Shown here piece by piece: positions 14,466 to 26,337 of a stretch of 64,000 nucleotides of DNA. The translations under genes and the position numbers were made by a program. Source of the stretch: Strongyloides papillosus (taxonomy: Eukaryota > Nematoda > Chromadorea > Rhabditida > Strongyloididae); NCBI GenBank assembly GCA_005656395.1, contig SRSI01000028.1:806001-870000 (forward strand). Reading direction: 5' to 3'. The notes below the pieces were generated by a model. That model was not told where the DNA came from. It worked only from the letters and a program-made list of their open reading frames with translations, and made no database searches. Numbering within the stretch: position 1 is the stretch's first letter; the number at the start of each line of letters is the position of its first letter.

Positions 14466-17400
14466 ATGAACGTTGAGGGTATCGCTTCAACGTCATCATC
14501 AATGTATGATGAGACTGCCCTTGATCCAGAGGGATCACAATTGATTAAACATTGCCAAAAAGAAACATCTAATTATCAAAATCGAGGACTTTCAGAAACA
14601 GCAGTATGTCGGAGAAGTAAAAAAATAGATAACGCAGGTGATAATAAAAAATCAACTTCCTATATTGAGAATACATCGATCTCAACGAGTAATGGTAAAA
14701 TAAAATGTAATGTTCTAAGTCCCAAATTAAGAAATATAGATGATGAAAAGGCGAATAATACCTATGATGGTGACCTGAGACAAAAAAGCAACAACCTTCT
14801 TCATTGTAATAGTGAAACCTCCATATTGGATGGTTCTTCATCTCACAAAACATTATCGAATATCTACTCATTTCACATTAATAAAAAAGATCATTTCAAG
14901 ACAGGAATATTTAATTACCTATATATGATAATTAAAAATATCTTTCAAAATCATTCCTTTTTCGTATATGTTAGCGCTTTCATTATAACAATACTTATAA
15001 TTATAAGTTGTTCATTAACACTCTCTCACAATCCACCAAAAATCTTTCAGAAGGTGGTTGTTGGTGGTAGGGATGTTGAATCATTACCTATAAATGAATA
15101 TTTAACGAATAAGAAGACAAAATACTCAGGTAAGATAAAATCATACCATTTTTCATTTTTTTTAAAATATACTTTCTGTTTCTATAATAATTACTACTTT
15201 TGTTAAATCCTTACTTTATTTTTCTACCTTTTTAAGTATGTAATATTTTAAAATCGTCCCATTGACATTTTCAAAACTATTTGATATCATCAAATGATAA
15301 AATAAAAATTTTTTCTTAAGGAAATACTATTAAATTTAAAGGTAAAATAAAAGACATTCCAAAAGGAAGAGAAAATTTTTTTTAAATTATTTAGTGTCAT
15401 TTTTTTCTCTCCAACAAATAAGATAAAAATTTTAATTTTCAAAAAGTTATTTGCCTTTTTCTCAATAATCCACTTTTTCCGATGCCTCTCTTCCCCTCTT
15501 TATACTCCTTTTTCTCTCCTCTGCATTTACTAATATCTTCTGTTCCTTTAAAAATTTATTCCTCTTCCTCGTTCTTTTTTTTTAAATTGACTTCTTAATT
15601 GTCATCATTCATACTACTCTTGAGAAAGTTTTGTAACTATTTTATTTACTTAAACATTCCTGTGTCTATTCTTTCTTTGATTAATCTAAAATAATCAAAA
15701 ATAAAATAAATTTAACAATATTTATAATATATAATTTTTTAAAGGTACACCACAAACAGAAGGTATCATATGGACATTGAATCGTCACCAATTTAGGAGG
15801 AAACGATCATTAAGTTCTGTGAATGATAAAAAAAATCTTAAAGGTGTTAAAGGTTTAGCTAGAGATTGTGGTCTAAGATGTATTTTTAAATTAAGAACTC
15901 TTAATTCAAAAGAGAAATTAAAAATTAAATTAACAAGATGGAAAAGTATTTCATTGTCAACCGATAAAGAGTAAGTAATTTATTGTTGTTTAAAGTAATT
16001 TTACAATATACGTTTCTTAGAAATAATGAAGATGATGATGAAGGTAATAACGATAGAATTATACCACTTGTCCAATTTTTGGATTCAGAAGATCAAACAA
16101 CAGCCCACCTATCAAGAACATCACCAAATTGTATGTATTCAGCAAGAATAGATGGTGTTGAGGAATCTTCTATTGTTAATTTATGTGATTCTCACTATGG
16201 ATTGGTAAGTTTTTGAAAGTTATAAATATAATATAATATTTTATCAATTTAAATATTTTTAGTTTGGGACACTATCATTACCCGATGGTACATATATAAT
16301 TGAACCGATAATAAATGATGACAAAAATGGAATAATTGAGATATCTAAAAATACTGAAATTGGAAAAACACAAAAAAGTCACTTAATATATAAATCAAAA
16401 CCAGCAAATTTTGAACATGCTCATAAACCAACTGATTACCTTCCTAATTATGAAAATATAACATATGATGAGGAAAATAATAATAATGAAACGATAGAAG
16501 AAGATATATATGAGAAGGAAACGTTCAAGGAGGAATGCTAATTCATGGGATCACTATGTTGAAGTTTTAGCTGTGGCAGATTTTAAGATGCTACAATATC
16601 ATGGTGATAATTTGGAGAATTATGTTTTAACCCTCTTCTCAACAGTTGCCTCAATCTATAGGCATCCCTCATTAAGAGCAGCCATTAACATTGTTGTTGT
16701 TAGATTAATTATCATTAGAAATGAAAGATCAGGACCACTTATAAGTAATCGTGCTCAAGAGACATTACAAAATTTTTGTGAATGGCAACAAAATTATAAT
16801 GATCTTAATGACGATCGTATTAATCATCATGATGTTGCCATCCTCCTAACAAGGCAAGATATATGTAGGGCTAAAAATAAATGTGATACACTTGGTCTTG
16901 CTGAGCTTGGTACAATGTGTGATTACAAAAGAAGTTGTGCTATTATTGAAGATAACGGATTATCTGCAGCATTTACAATAGCCCATGAACTTGGACATGT
17001 TTTTAATATTCCACATGATGATGAACCTAAATGTGGATATTATATGGCATTAAATAAAGAAAATTTTCATATTATGGCACCAACATTGCAATACAATACT
17101 CATCCGTGGTCATGGTCACCATGTTCAGCGGGTAGTTTAGCTAAATTTTTAGATAGTCATCGTGCTCAAACACAATGTATCTTAGATTCACCTATCCAAA
17201 GAAAATATTATGATAAAGTTTTTGAAAATCCATCACCTGGTGAGATGTATGATGTAAAACAGCAATGTCAATTTGTTTATGGACATGACTCAAATATCTG
17301 TCCATACATGCCAACATGTAGGAGATTATGGTGTGCCGTAAAAATTGCCAATAATCAAGGTTGTCGTACGCAACATATGCCATGGGCTGATGGTACACCA

Positions 17401-20400
17401 TGTGGTAAGAATTCATGGTGTCATGCAGGAGAGTGTGTTGGTATGAGTCCTGAACAACGTCCAAAAACTGATGGATCATGGGGCACCTGGCAAACATGGG
17501 GTGAATGTTCCAGAACTTGTGGTGGCGGTATACAAAAAGGTTTTAGAGATTGTGATAATCCTCGTCCAGCTAATGGTGGCAAATATTGCCTTGGACAAAG
17601 AGTAAGGTATCGTTCATGTAACATTCAAGATTGTCCCTGGGATACACCGGCAGTTCGTGAGATGCAATGTTCTGAGTTTGATGGCAAAAATGTTGGTATT
17701 CATAATGTTCCATATAATGTTAAATGGATACCAAAATATAATGGTTTACATGGTAATGAGAGATGTAAATTATATTGTATTGAATCAGGTAAATCAGCAT
17801 TTTATCTTCTTAAAGATAAGGTCATGGATGGAACACCATGTGATAATTTTGGTGATGATGTTTGTATTGATGGTAGTTGTCATAAGGCTGGTTGTGATAA
17901 AATTCTTGATTCAGGTTTAAAAAGGGATATATGTGGAGTTTGTGGTGGTGATGGTACATCATGTACTGTTGTTGAGGGTACATACAATGAAAGAGGTTCA
18001 TATGGTTATAATGAAATACTAAAAATACCAGCTGGTAGTGCTAATATTGATATAAGGCAACATGGTTATAAAAACAGTAAGGAAGATGATAATTATTTAG
18101 CTTTAAGGAGTGAAAATGGTGAATTTTTACTTAATGGACATTATCAAGTTTCTGTTTTTAGGAAACTTGTCCATATTAATGATGTTATTCTCGAGTATTC
18201 TGGTAGTGATAAGGTTGTTGAAAGAATAAATGGTACTGGGCCAATAAGATCTGATTTATATTTACATGTTTTAACTGTTGGTACCTTAAATCCACCAGAT
18301 ATACGTTATAAATATTATGTACCAACTCATAAATATCATTATCTTCGCCAACCAACACGCACTTTCTCATGGAGGCAATCTGATAGATGGAGTTCATGTT
18401 CCTCAAAATGTCAAGGAACACAAAAACAACTTTTTTCATGTTTTGACTCAGCTACAAATAGGCAAGTTAGTGATCAACATTGTATACACCTCGGTAAACC
18501 ATCAGATGTTATAAAGATGTGTAACGTTGATTGTTATTTGAAATGGCAAGCGATTTCACAAAGTTCATGCTCTGTACCATGTGGTCATGGTCATAAATAT
18601 CAAAGAGTTTTTTGTGTTAAACAACATTTGAATGGTAGTGATGAATATGTTCATGAGAAAGAATGTAATGAGGAAGCAAAACCAGAAACTAAGGTACCAT
18701 GTTTTATTGATTGTTCAGGTAAAAGATGGAATTATACAAATTGGAGTGAATGTTCAGCAACCTGCGGAAATAATGGTATTAAAAAACGTACTGCTACATG
18801 TGTTGATTCTCACCAAAGAACAATTGATCTAACACGTTGTAAAAATATTCAAAAAGAACCTACAGAGGTTGAGTGTAATCGTATGCCATGTCCACATTGG
18901 GTTTATGGGGAATGGTCAGAATGCTCAAGGACATGTGATGGTGGTGTTCAAGTAAGACATGCTAGTTGTCACGATGCCTCTAGTAAAGATGTTAATCCAG
19001 CATTATGTCCTAGGAGTGAATTATCAACGAGACAACAATGTAACACACAACCATGTAGACAATGGATTTTTGGCCAATGGGGTGGTTGTTCAGTGACATG
19101 TGGTAATGGTGTTGAATCAAGAACAGCACAATGTATTGATAATAGTGGTAAGGTACTACCAGATGATATGTGTGATGCACAGCAAAAAATAATTCAAAAA
19201 CCATGTGAAAGATTGGCATGTCCACAATACAAATATACAGAATGGAGTTCATGCTCTGTTACATGTAATGATGGTTGGAAAAGGAGACGCGTCTCATGTG
19301 TCGATCATAGAAATCAAGATGTTCCGTTATCAATATGTAAAAAATTTGGTGAACCTGTACCACCATCACATCAACCATGTAATTTAGGATCGTGTCCATT
19401 TTGGAGGACAAAAACATGGGGAGCATGTTCAAATTCATGTGGTTCAGGGTATAAACAAAGAATTGTTGAATGTGTTTATAGGGAACAAGTAGTTGATGCA
19501 TCAATATGTTCAGAGACAGATAAACCAAAAGATCGTGAAGATTGTCATTTAGCAGAATGTACATATTGGTTAACAAGTAACTGGACACCATGTAGTGTAA
19601 CATGTGGTGAAGGTCTCCAATCAAGGAATGTTTCATGTGTTAAAGGTAATAAAGTTGTAGAATTTTATGAATGTGATTTAAAAACACGACCTAAAAGTGA
19701 TAAACAATGTATAAGAGATCAATGTATTGATAATAATAATAATAACCTACAATTTAAAGGATCTGATTACTCCTCAGAACAGATATCTCGAGCACAATGG
19801 GTATTTGGACCATGGTCTGATTGTTCAAAATCATGTGGTAATGGCACACAACGAAGAATTGTTATATGTCGTGATACAGTAAACGGTAATAATTTAGAAG
19901 CAATATATTGTAGAAATCTTGAATCAGTACCATCAGAGAGGAATTGTATGTTAAAACCATGTGCCAGTTGGAAGATAAGGAATTGGGCACCATGTTCAGT
20001 AACTTGTGGTGTAGATATATATCAAGAAAGAGTTGTTACATGTGAAGCTATTGATCCATCACAGGCTCATTTAGTTAATGAAAATACATGTGATCCAACA
20101 CAATATCCTGTATCAAGAAGAAAGTGTGACCTTAAACCATGTCCAAGTATTAAATTAATAACCTATGGTACATGGTTAACAGGTGACTGGACACCTTGTT
20201 CTGCACCATGCGGTGGTGGTTGGAGGAGAAGGAATGTTACATGTAATACAGGTAGATGTAAAGAAACAGAAAAACCAAATGTATTTGATAGGTGTAATAA
20301 AAATGCCTGTAAAACCGGTGTTTGGCAATATTCACCATGGACTAGGGTAAGCTATATATAATATATATTATTATAAGAAAAAATTATTTTAAAATATCAT

Positions 20401-23400
20401 CTCATATATTTTTTTACCTTATAGTGTTCTGTGTCTTGTGACAGTGGTGTTCAATCAAGACAAGTCTGGTGCGAAAAAGATATAGTTAATAGAATAAAGA
20501 CCTCTGATAATGACTGCTATCAGGAGGAGAAACCAATATCAACGAGGCAATGTACAATGCCAAAATGTAGCTTTAAAAATGATATATTAACATCAAATGT
20601 TATTCCTAAAAATGAAGATATAAGTGGTAATAGAAATGCTTACAAATGGATAGCTGATAAATGGTCTCCGGTACGTGATACTATTAATTTGATACAAGAT
20701 AATAATGTTAATACTGATAAATTATTAGTAATAGGTGATGATAGAATGACGAATAGTAACTTAAATTTAAAAAATTATGAGTATAATCATACATTTTATG
20801 AGAGGGAGAGAGAAAATTTAAGTAAAGAAAATAATAATAGGTATAGGAGTATTCTTTCATCGAATGATATTAGTAGACAACCTATCCACCAACGACGTCG
20901 AAATGGAAATCGTCGATTACAGATATCTAAGAGACATCACAAATAGTTAAAATTATTTCTTCAAAAAAAATTAGATAATTTATATTTTTTTGATATAAAG
21001 AGGTATCTATCATTCAAGTATAAATCAAGGCTAAGAAAATAAATTACTACAGAGTTTTATATATTTACATATCACGCTCTCTTTCCTTAACTTTTAGATT
21101 TTTCTTTCACACTTATTACACATTACAATTATCTTGGAATATACTATAATATTAAGAAAAATTAAAAATAATTTTTATGGAAAAATATAATAAATATATA
21201 TACTAAATTGCATAACGAAGAAATGATATCTTAATAATATAATGCCTATTTATGTCACTAGAGATGTAAATATTCTGAAAAAAATTTTTTCAGCTCTTAT
21301 CTTGTCTAATGATCCCAAACATGCTTATTATTGTTTGTACTGTAATTTAAAAATCTGGTCACTATCTTAATATGTTTATGATATATTAATTATTGTCATC
21401 TCCTTTATATGTATAGAGAAATTCATATAACAATTACTAATTTTTTTAAAACTACTAATTATGGTTAAAATCATTTGTGCAAGTATCTCATATCAAAACC
21501 TTTTTATTTAGCCTATTTTTTGTTTTAAACATATAGGTCAATTAAGTTTTTTCTAAAGTCTCACAAAAAACTCTATATAGATCATATTATACATATAATA
21601 TCAAATATTGTTCATAAAACTTTTTATTGTATCATCAAAACAAAATTATTTAAAGATATATATGTATTTCAATTCATATACTGTCAATGAAAGAAAAACA
21701 AAAGTTTATTGCTCATTATAAAACTCTTATTGTTGTATTTTTATTTTATTTTGTTTTTTTTAATATATTGGATTATCACAATATATTAAAAGAACATCAA
21801 TATGTATAAACTTTCTAAAGAATATCACAAATATGTTTATGTTCAAGAAATTAATAAATAATCAAAATTTTGTTTGATTAACTATATATATATTTTTATA
21901 TATATATTAAACTGCTAATGATTGTTTAGCATATATGATAATTATTAAAGTTTTATACCGAATGTTAAAAATAATATAAAATTTTTTTCAAAACTATCTT
22001 GTTCATGTGTATATTATTGTTCATTAATTGTGCTTATATTTGTTCTTCCTTTTTTTTTACCTTTCCTTGTAATTATTTTTCTTTCCATCTCATTCCTAAG
22101 ATTTACCTTTTTATTTTACTTTTATTTACCTTAATTTTTTCCTAAAAACCAAATGTTAATCTCTATACCTTAGAGTATAATCATCACTCTTAATCGTCAC
22201 TTCTATTAATCCCATCACATATTACCTTAAACATTTACCTAACATAAAAAATATAACTAAATAATAATGATAATTTTATTTATCCACACTGACAAATTTT
22301 TTTAATAAATCACCTTAACTTTTTTTTTAAATTAATTACTAAAACAAATTTCTTTTTTAGTGTTCAAGAACATGTGGAAAAGGAAGTAAAACAAGAAAGG
22401 TTTATTGTGTTAATTATAAACATGAAACAGCTAACTCAACATTATGTAATGAAAAAAAGAAACCTGAAAGTGTTGTTGAATGTAAAGAGGGTAGCTGTGT
22501 TAGGTGGAAAGCTGATAAATGGTCAGAAGTATGTTTCTATTTATTTATTTAGCTAACTTTTAAAATTAAATAAATTTTTCAACTTATTGTTTTTTTATTA
22601 AATTTTTAGTGTTCAGCGACATGTGGTTATGGTATTCAAAAGAGGTCGATACATTGTAAACTTGGTAGAAAACCTGTTCCACCTGATGTTAATTGTATGC
22701 ACCTTCCTAAACCAATGGAGACAAGGAAATGTAAAATCTCTGATTGTCCTGTATATAAATGGCATGTAACAAGGTGGAGTAAATGTACTGATCCATGTAG
22801 TCCAATGAACCAAACACGTAAAGTTCACTGTATTAACAATGAAGGTAAAGCAGCTGCTTCAAGGATGTGTAAAGATTCAGATAAACCATTATCTAAAAGA
22901 ATTTGTGATATATCCAGATGTCCATATTATTGGGTGCCAGGGTCATGGAGTACCTGTTCCAAGACATGTGGTGATGGTTTACAATTTAGAAGACTTGAGT
23001 GTAGAGTTAAACCACAAAGACATCTTAATATTACAACAACAACACCTAAAACACCCAAAATGCCTATAGTTCTTTCAAAGTTATGTATGCCACTACCAAG
23101 ACCTCCTATCTCAAAAAAATGTGAGATACGCGATTGTAATGCTAAATATCATTGGACTGTTGGTCCATGGACACAATGTTCAGCCTCATGTGGTGAGGGA
23201 TATAAATTACGAAGAGTTAGGTGTGTTGATAAATATGGTAAGAGGGTAAATAAAAAGTTATGTAGTGATATTGATATTGATAAACCATCGCGCCGTGAGC
23301 CATGTATTATTAGAAATTGCCTACCATCTAATTGTGAAGAGATCAAAGCACAAACTCCTTATAAAAATGTAAGTGATGGTGATTACACAATACTTTTTGC

Positions 23401-24021
23401 TGGTTACAAGTTAAATGTATATTGTCATCGTATGAATGATTCATTACCTAGAACTTACATAAATGTTAACTCAAAAACAAATTTTGCTGAAATATATGGT
23501 AAAAGACTTCTTAATCCAAATATCTGTCCATTTGATGGTTTAAGGAATGAGACATGTGATTGTAAGGAAGAGGTATATGAAAGATCAGGTTTTACGGCAT
23601 TCTCAAAACTTAGAATTGATTTATATAATATGAAAATAAATCTTCATGACTTTACATTTGCTACTAATAAATTTGGTGAACAAATACCATATGGAACAGC
23701 AGGTGATTGTTATAGTGGAGCTGACTGTCCACAAGGAAGGTTTTCTATTGATTTACGAGAGACAAATCTCCGTGTCTCAGATACTGTACGATGGATCGAT
23801 GTAGGACAAAAGCCAAGTTCAAGAATTGAAAGAGCAGAGGTAAATATACACGATATTGTTTTGTCAATAATTATATATAACATTTTTATTTACAGAACAA
23901 CGCATATATACTGGGATATTGCGGAGGGATTTGCGGAAAATGTAGTCCTGATCCATATCGTGGTTTAACTGTCGAGGTTGACCAAAAACAAAAACCTATA
24001 ATCGGAGAAAATAAAATTTAA
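14466..24021 (+). CDS. gon-1: GON-1 ADAMTS metalloprotease, long form
   Basis: Secreted zinc protease that remodels extracellular matrix; in C. elegans GON-1 is needed for gonad morphogenesis. Coding exons: 14466-15129, 15745-15970, 16021-16204, 16263-20346, 20425-20670, 22361-22528, 22610-23839, 23896-24021, about 2308 residues. Exon 1 encodes a long N-terminal segment with one membrane segment (about residues 164-186). A propeptide follows, with a basic site at 15785-15805 (FRRKR) and a furin-type site at 16513-16533 (RRKRSRR). The catalytic domain has HELGHVFNIPH at 16984-17016 and a Met-turn (HIMAPT) near 17069. Then come a disintegrin-like region, first thrombospondin repeat (TSR, 17488), Cys-rich region, spacer, 17 more TSRs and a C-terminal GON domain (about 23331-24000) ending with a GYCGGICGKC motif. 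Introns between exons 4 and 7 split TSRs just before the first Cys, all in phase 0. Exon 4 carries an apparent one-base frameshift between 16498 and 16538. An alternative short 3' end is listed separately. Confidence 0.96.
15130..15744 (+). other. gon-1 intron 1
   Basis: 615-base intron, CAG|GTAAGA donor and TTTTTTAAAG acceptor, phase 1. It contains a pyrimidine-rich tract at about 15470-15560. No alternative first exon with a signal peptide is visible in it. Confidence 0.75.
16498..16538 (+). other. gon-1: Apparent frameshift in gon-1 exon 4
   Basis: From 16263 the frame encodes the conserved end of the propeptide (FGTLSLPDGTYIIEP...) and runs open until a TAA at 16539-16541. The furin site and catalytic domain (RRKRSRRNANSWDHYVEV) are in the next frame, which is closed upstream by a TAG at 16495-16497. 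The switch must therefore happen inside this interval. No GT lies between about 16441 and the furin site, so a GT-AG intron cannot explain it. One surplus base, perhaps in the ATATATAT run at 16504-16511, would repair the frame. Either an assembly error or a real lesion. Confidence 0.85.
20425..20946 (+). CDS. gon-1: gon-1 alternative last exon, short form
   Basis: When the donor after 20670 (TCTCCG|GTACGTG) is not used, the frame runs on for 91 more codons to a TAG at 20944-20946. The first part (20425-20670) is shared with the long form and holds most of TSR 13 and the start of TSR 14. The extension replaces the rest of TSR 14, TSRs 15-18 and the GON domain with a polar tail that ends strongly basic (RRRNGNRRLQISKRHHK). 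A frame this long is unlikely by chance at this AT content, and AATAAA follows at 21038. The product would be a secreted ADAMTS without a GON domain, and the basic tail could bind matrix or heparan sulfate (inference). Confidence 0.7.
   Translation, partial: CSVSCDSGVQSRQVWCEKDIVNRIKTSDNDCYQEEKPISTRQCTMPKCSFKNDILTSNVIPKNEDISGNRNAYKWIADKWSPVRDTINLIQDNNVNTDKLLVIGDDRMTNSNLNLKNYEYNHTFYERERENLSKENNNRYRSILSSNDISRQPIHQRRRNGNRRLQISKRHHK
20947..22360 (+). other. Rest of gon-1 intron 5 (20671-22360)
   Basis: This 1690-base intron is the longest in the gene; its first 276 bases encode the short-form tail. The remainder is AT-rich with no other frame I can support, and ends with TTTTTTAG before exon 6. 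Its size fits an intron in which polyadenylation and splicing compete. Confidence 0.65.
21038..21043 (+). promoter_or_regulatory. Poly(A) signal of gon-1 short form
   Basis: AATAAA, 92 bases after the short-form stop codon, inside intron 5 of the long form. Confidence 0.5.
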
Positions 24022-24137
24022 TTAATTTTTAAGAAGTTTAAAAATTATACACTTAATGCATATAATATATATAAGCACATATGCATACATATGTAATTTC
24101 ACAAATAATTTCGGTGCTAATAATCTTATGCTTCTCA

Positions 24138-24143
24138 AATAAA
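24138..24143 (+). promoter_or_regulatory. Poly(A) signal of gon-1 long form
   Basis: AATAAA, 117 bases after the gon-1 stop codon. Confidence 0.45.
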
Positions 24144-24336
24144 AGTATAAGCTTTAGAGACAAAAATTATTATTAAATGTTAAATAAATATTTGCTCCAA
24201 AATACAAATGAAAAATATATATATAAACGTTTTCCAAAAAATAACTTTAAAATGAAGGAACAGGAAAAAAAACAATAGTTAATTGGTTATTATTAATGGT
24301 AAAGATAAAGAAAACAAAAGATTATTTATAATTATG

Positions 24337-24354
24337 ATTATTATTATTATTATT
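24337..24354 (+). repeat. (ATT)6 microsatellite
   Basis: Six perfect ATT units in the gon-1 downstream region. Confidence 0.8.
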
Positions 24355-25847
24355 GTTTTTCTTTATAAATATTTGCTTTTATCATTTTCTTTTTTTCTAT
24401 ATTCACAATTGACAAATCAGAAAATCTAAAAAAATTTAATGTACGCAAAGAAAATTAAATAATGTAGTAAGAATTATGTGTGAAAAAATTTTTTTATTTA
24501 AAAAACATATTGAGTATATTATTAAGTGGAATATAATAAAAAAAACTCTTTACATTTTTTTAAATCTATTTTAGGTTTCTTACTATCCCAACACATTAAT
24601 GTCCATTAATAATCTAAAATGTATAAATCAAAATATGTTTGTTGTATTGTTAAAGCTAGTTAAAAATTATTTAAATGTATAAATATATATATATATAGTA
24701 TAAATATCAGATAACAACTTATTAACAATATAACATTTTTATAAAAATACAATGACAAAACAATTTTAGGATCACTTTTTAAAATCGCCTTTTTAATTTG
24801 GAGTAAAGAAAAAACTAGAAACTTGATGGAACTTTTTATTATCATTCAGATGGTATATACATTCTTTTTTTGTTAACAATAGACAAGAATTTTTGATGAT
24901 ATAGAGTGTGAAGTGATACAACACGATTCTTATTTTAAGTACATTCTTTATTTATTTTTATTTATTTCCTTATAATAGATTTTTATATATAATTTAATTA
25001 CATGTAAATAATAAATGAATTTTATAAAAATAAGAATCTTTAAGAATAAAGATATACGTGAATTTTATATAATATTTATTGTATTATTATATTGTAATAA
25101 CAATATATAACAAATCAAGATATAATAATTTCTACTAAGGATATCAAGTTGTATTATTGAGAAAAACTTTGAAATGTTACTTAGTCAACAAATAATTATT
25201 TGCTTGTACATACAATATATTATGTATGTTTATGATAATCAAAATAATATTCTTAGAAATTTGATATTTATGTCTACTTGATATAATCACTATTTTATTT
25301 TGGTGGTAAATTACAATTTAAATTACCTTATTGTATAAAAAAATCCTTACCAATCATCGTAATACTCCTCCAATATGTAAAAAGTTATTTATAAGATATT
25401 GTTACATTTTTAATTACGAAAATATCGTTGACTAACTCTACATAATCCATTTTTTATGATAAAAAAATAGTAATTGTTATAAATATTTTTAACTAGATAT
25501 AATTATAATTTTAAAGATAATTTGAAATCTTAAGATGCATTTATGAAGTGGAAGGTTAACTAGAATTAGAGTAATTAATCACAATAATTAAAAGATAATC
25601 CATTGAATTAATGGAAAAAAACTGTATAATTCAATTTTAGGAATCATCAGAATGATATAAAATTACAATTAATACTAGTAAAAAAAATTTTGTATTCTTT
25701 TGTTATAAGAAACAAATTTTTGATGAAGATGAACAAAGGGTATTATTGTTTAATTCATTTTATAAATCTTCATTAAAAATTGTTATTCTTTTGTCAAATC
25801 AGACAAGTTATGATGATTTCAATTTGTGATTGTTTCATCTTTTTCAA

Positions 25848-25860
25848 CTCTCTCTCTCTC
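25848..25860 (+). repeat. Short CT microsatellite
   Basis: Thirteen bases of alternating C and T, about 480 bases upstream of the gene at 26338. Confidence 0.7.
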
Positions 25861-26175
25861 AATTTTTGTATAACAATACAAAAACGATGGACCTTGTTAT
25901 CGTAAGATAATCACCTTTTTTTTTCTTTTTTTTACCTCCTCAACACAACACATTCTTATGGGAGATTCTTTTTTTAGTAGAAGCTTTGCTTGGTTTCCAA
26001 TCAAAAAGAGATACATATATATTGTACTTGGAAGAAAATAGAAAAATATTTATTGTATTTGTACAAATAATAAAGTTGGTTTACATAATATTCTTACTTA
26101 CCTAAATATCATATGTCTAATTTTTATACAAATATCACATCCCTCTTCTTCTAGTTCATGGGATATGTTAATGGA

Positions 26176-26183
26176 GGCGGGGG
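26176..26183 (+). promoter_or_regulatory. GC-box-like element
   Basis: GGCGGGGG, a KLF/Sp1-like GC box, about 155 bases before the ATG at 26338. It stands out in DNA that is otherwise nearly free of G/C runs. Function is inferred from the motif and position only. Confidence 0.3.
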
Positions 26184-26337
26184 AATAGAAATGAAGACTG
26201 GAACCTTCGTATATATATAAATATATTTAAGTTATCTGGACAATTCAAATCAAAAATTATTATAAGGAAAAATTATATATATATTTTTAAGAAAAGTAAA
26301 AAAAATTACCGTATTATTATTTTTCTAATATTTTGAC

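Larger units (their letters stand above)
24022..26337. other. Intergenic region gon-1 to cysteine-rich secreted gene
   Basis: Holds the gon-1 3' UTR and the promoter side of the next gene. AT-rich, with no further gene, RNA or transposon recognised. A short minus-strand frame at 24660-24845 is low-complexity and not supported. Confidence 0.6.

Noticed and set aside
12657..15505. Shared 15-mer TTCCCCTCTTTATAC at 12657 and 15491, possible promoter motif
   Set aside because: A 15-base coincidence is expected by chance in a window of this size, and no alternative first exon follows the second copy.
17192..23346. Several frames of 60-125 codons antisense or out of frame within gon-1
   Set aside because: They overlap strongly conserved gon-1 exons and show no independent motifs.
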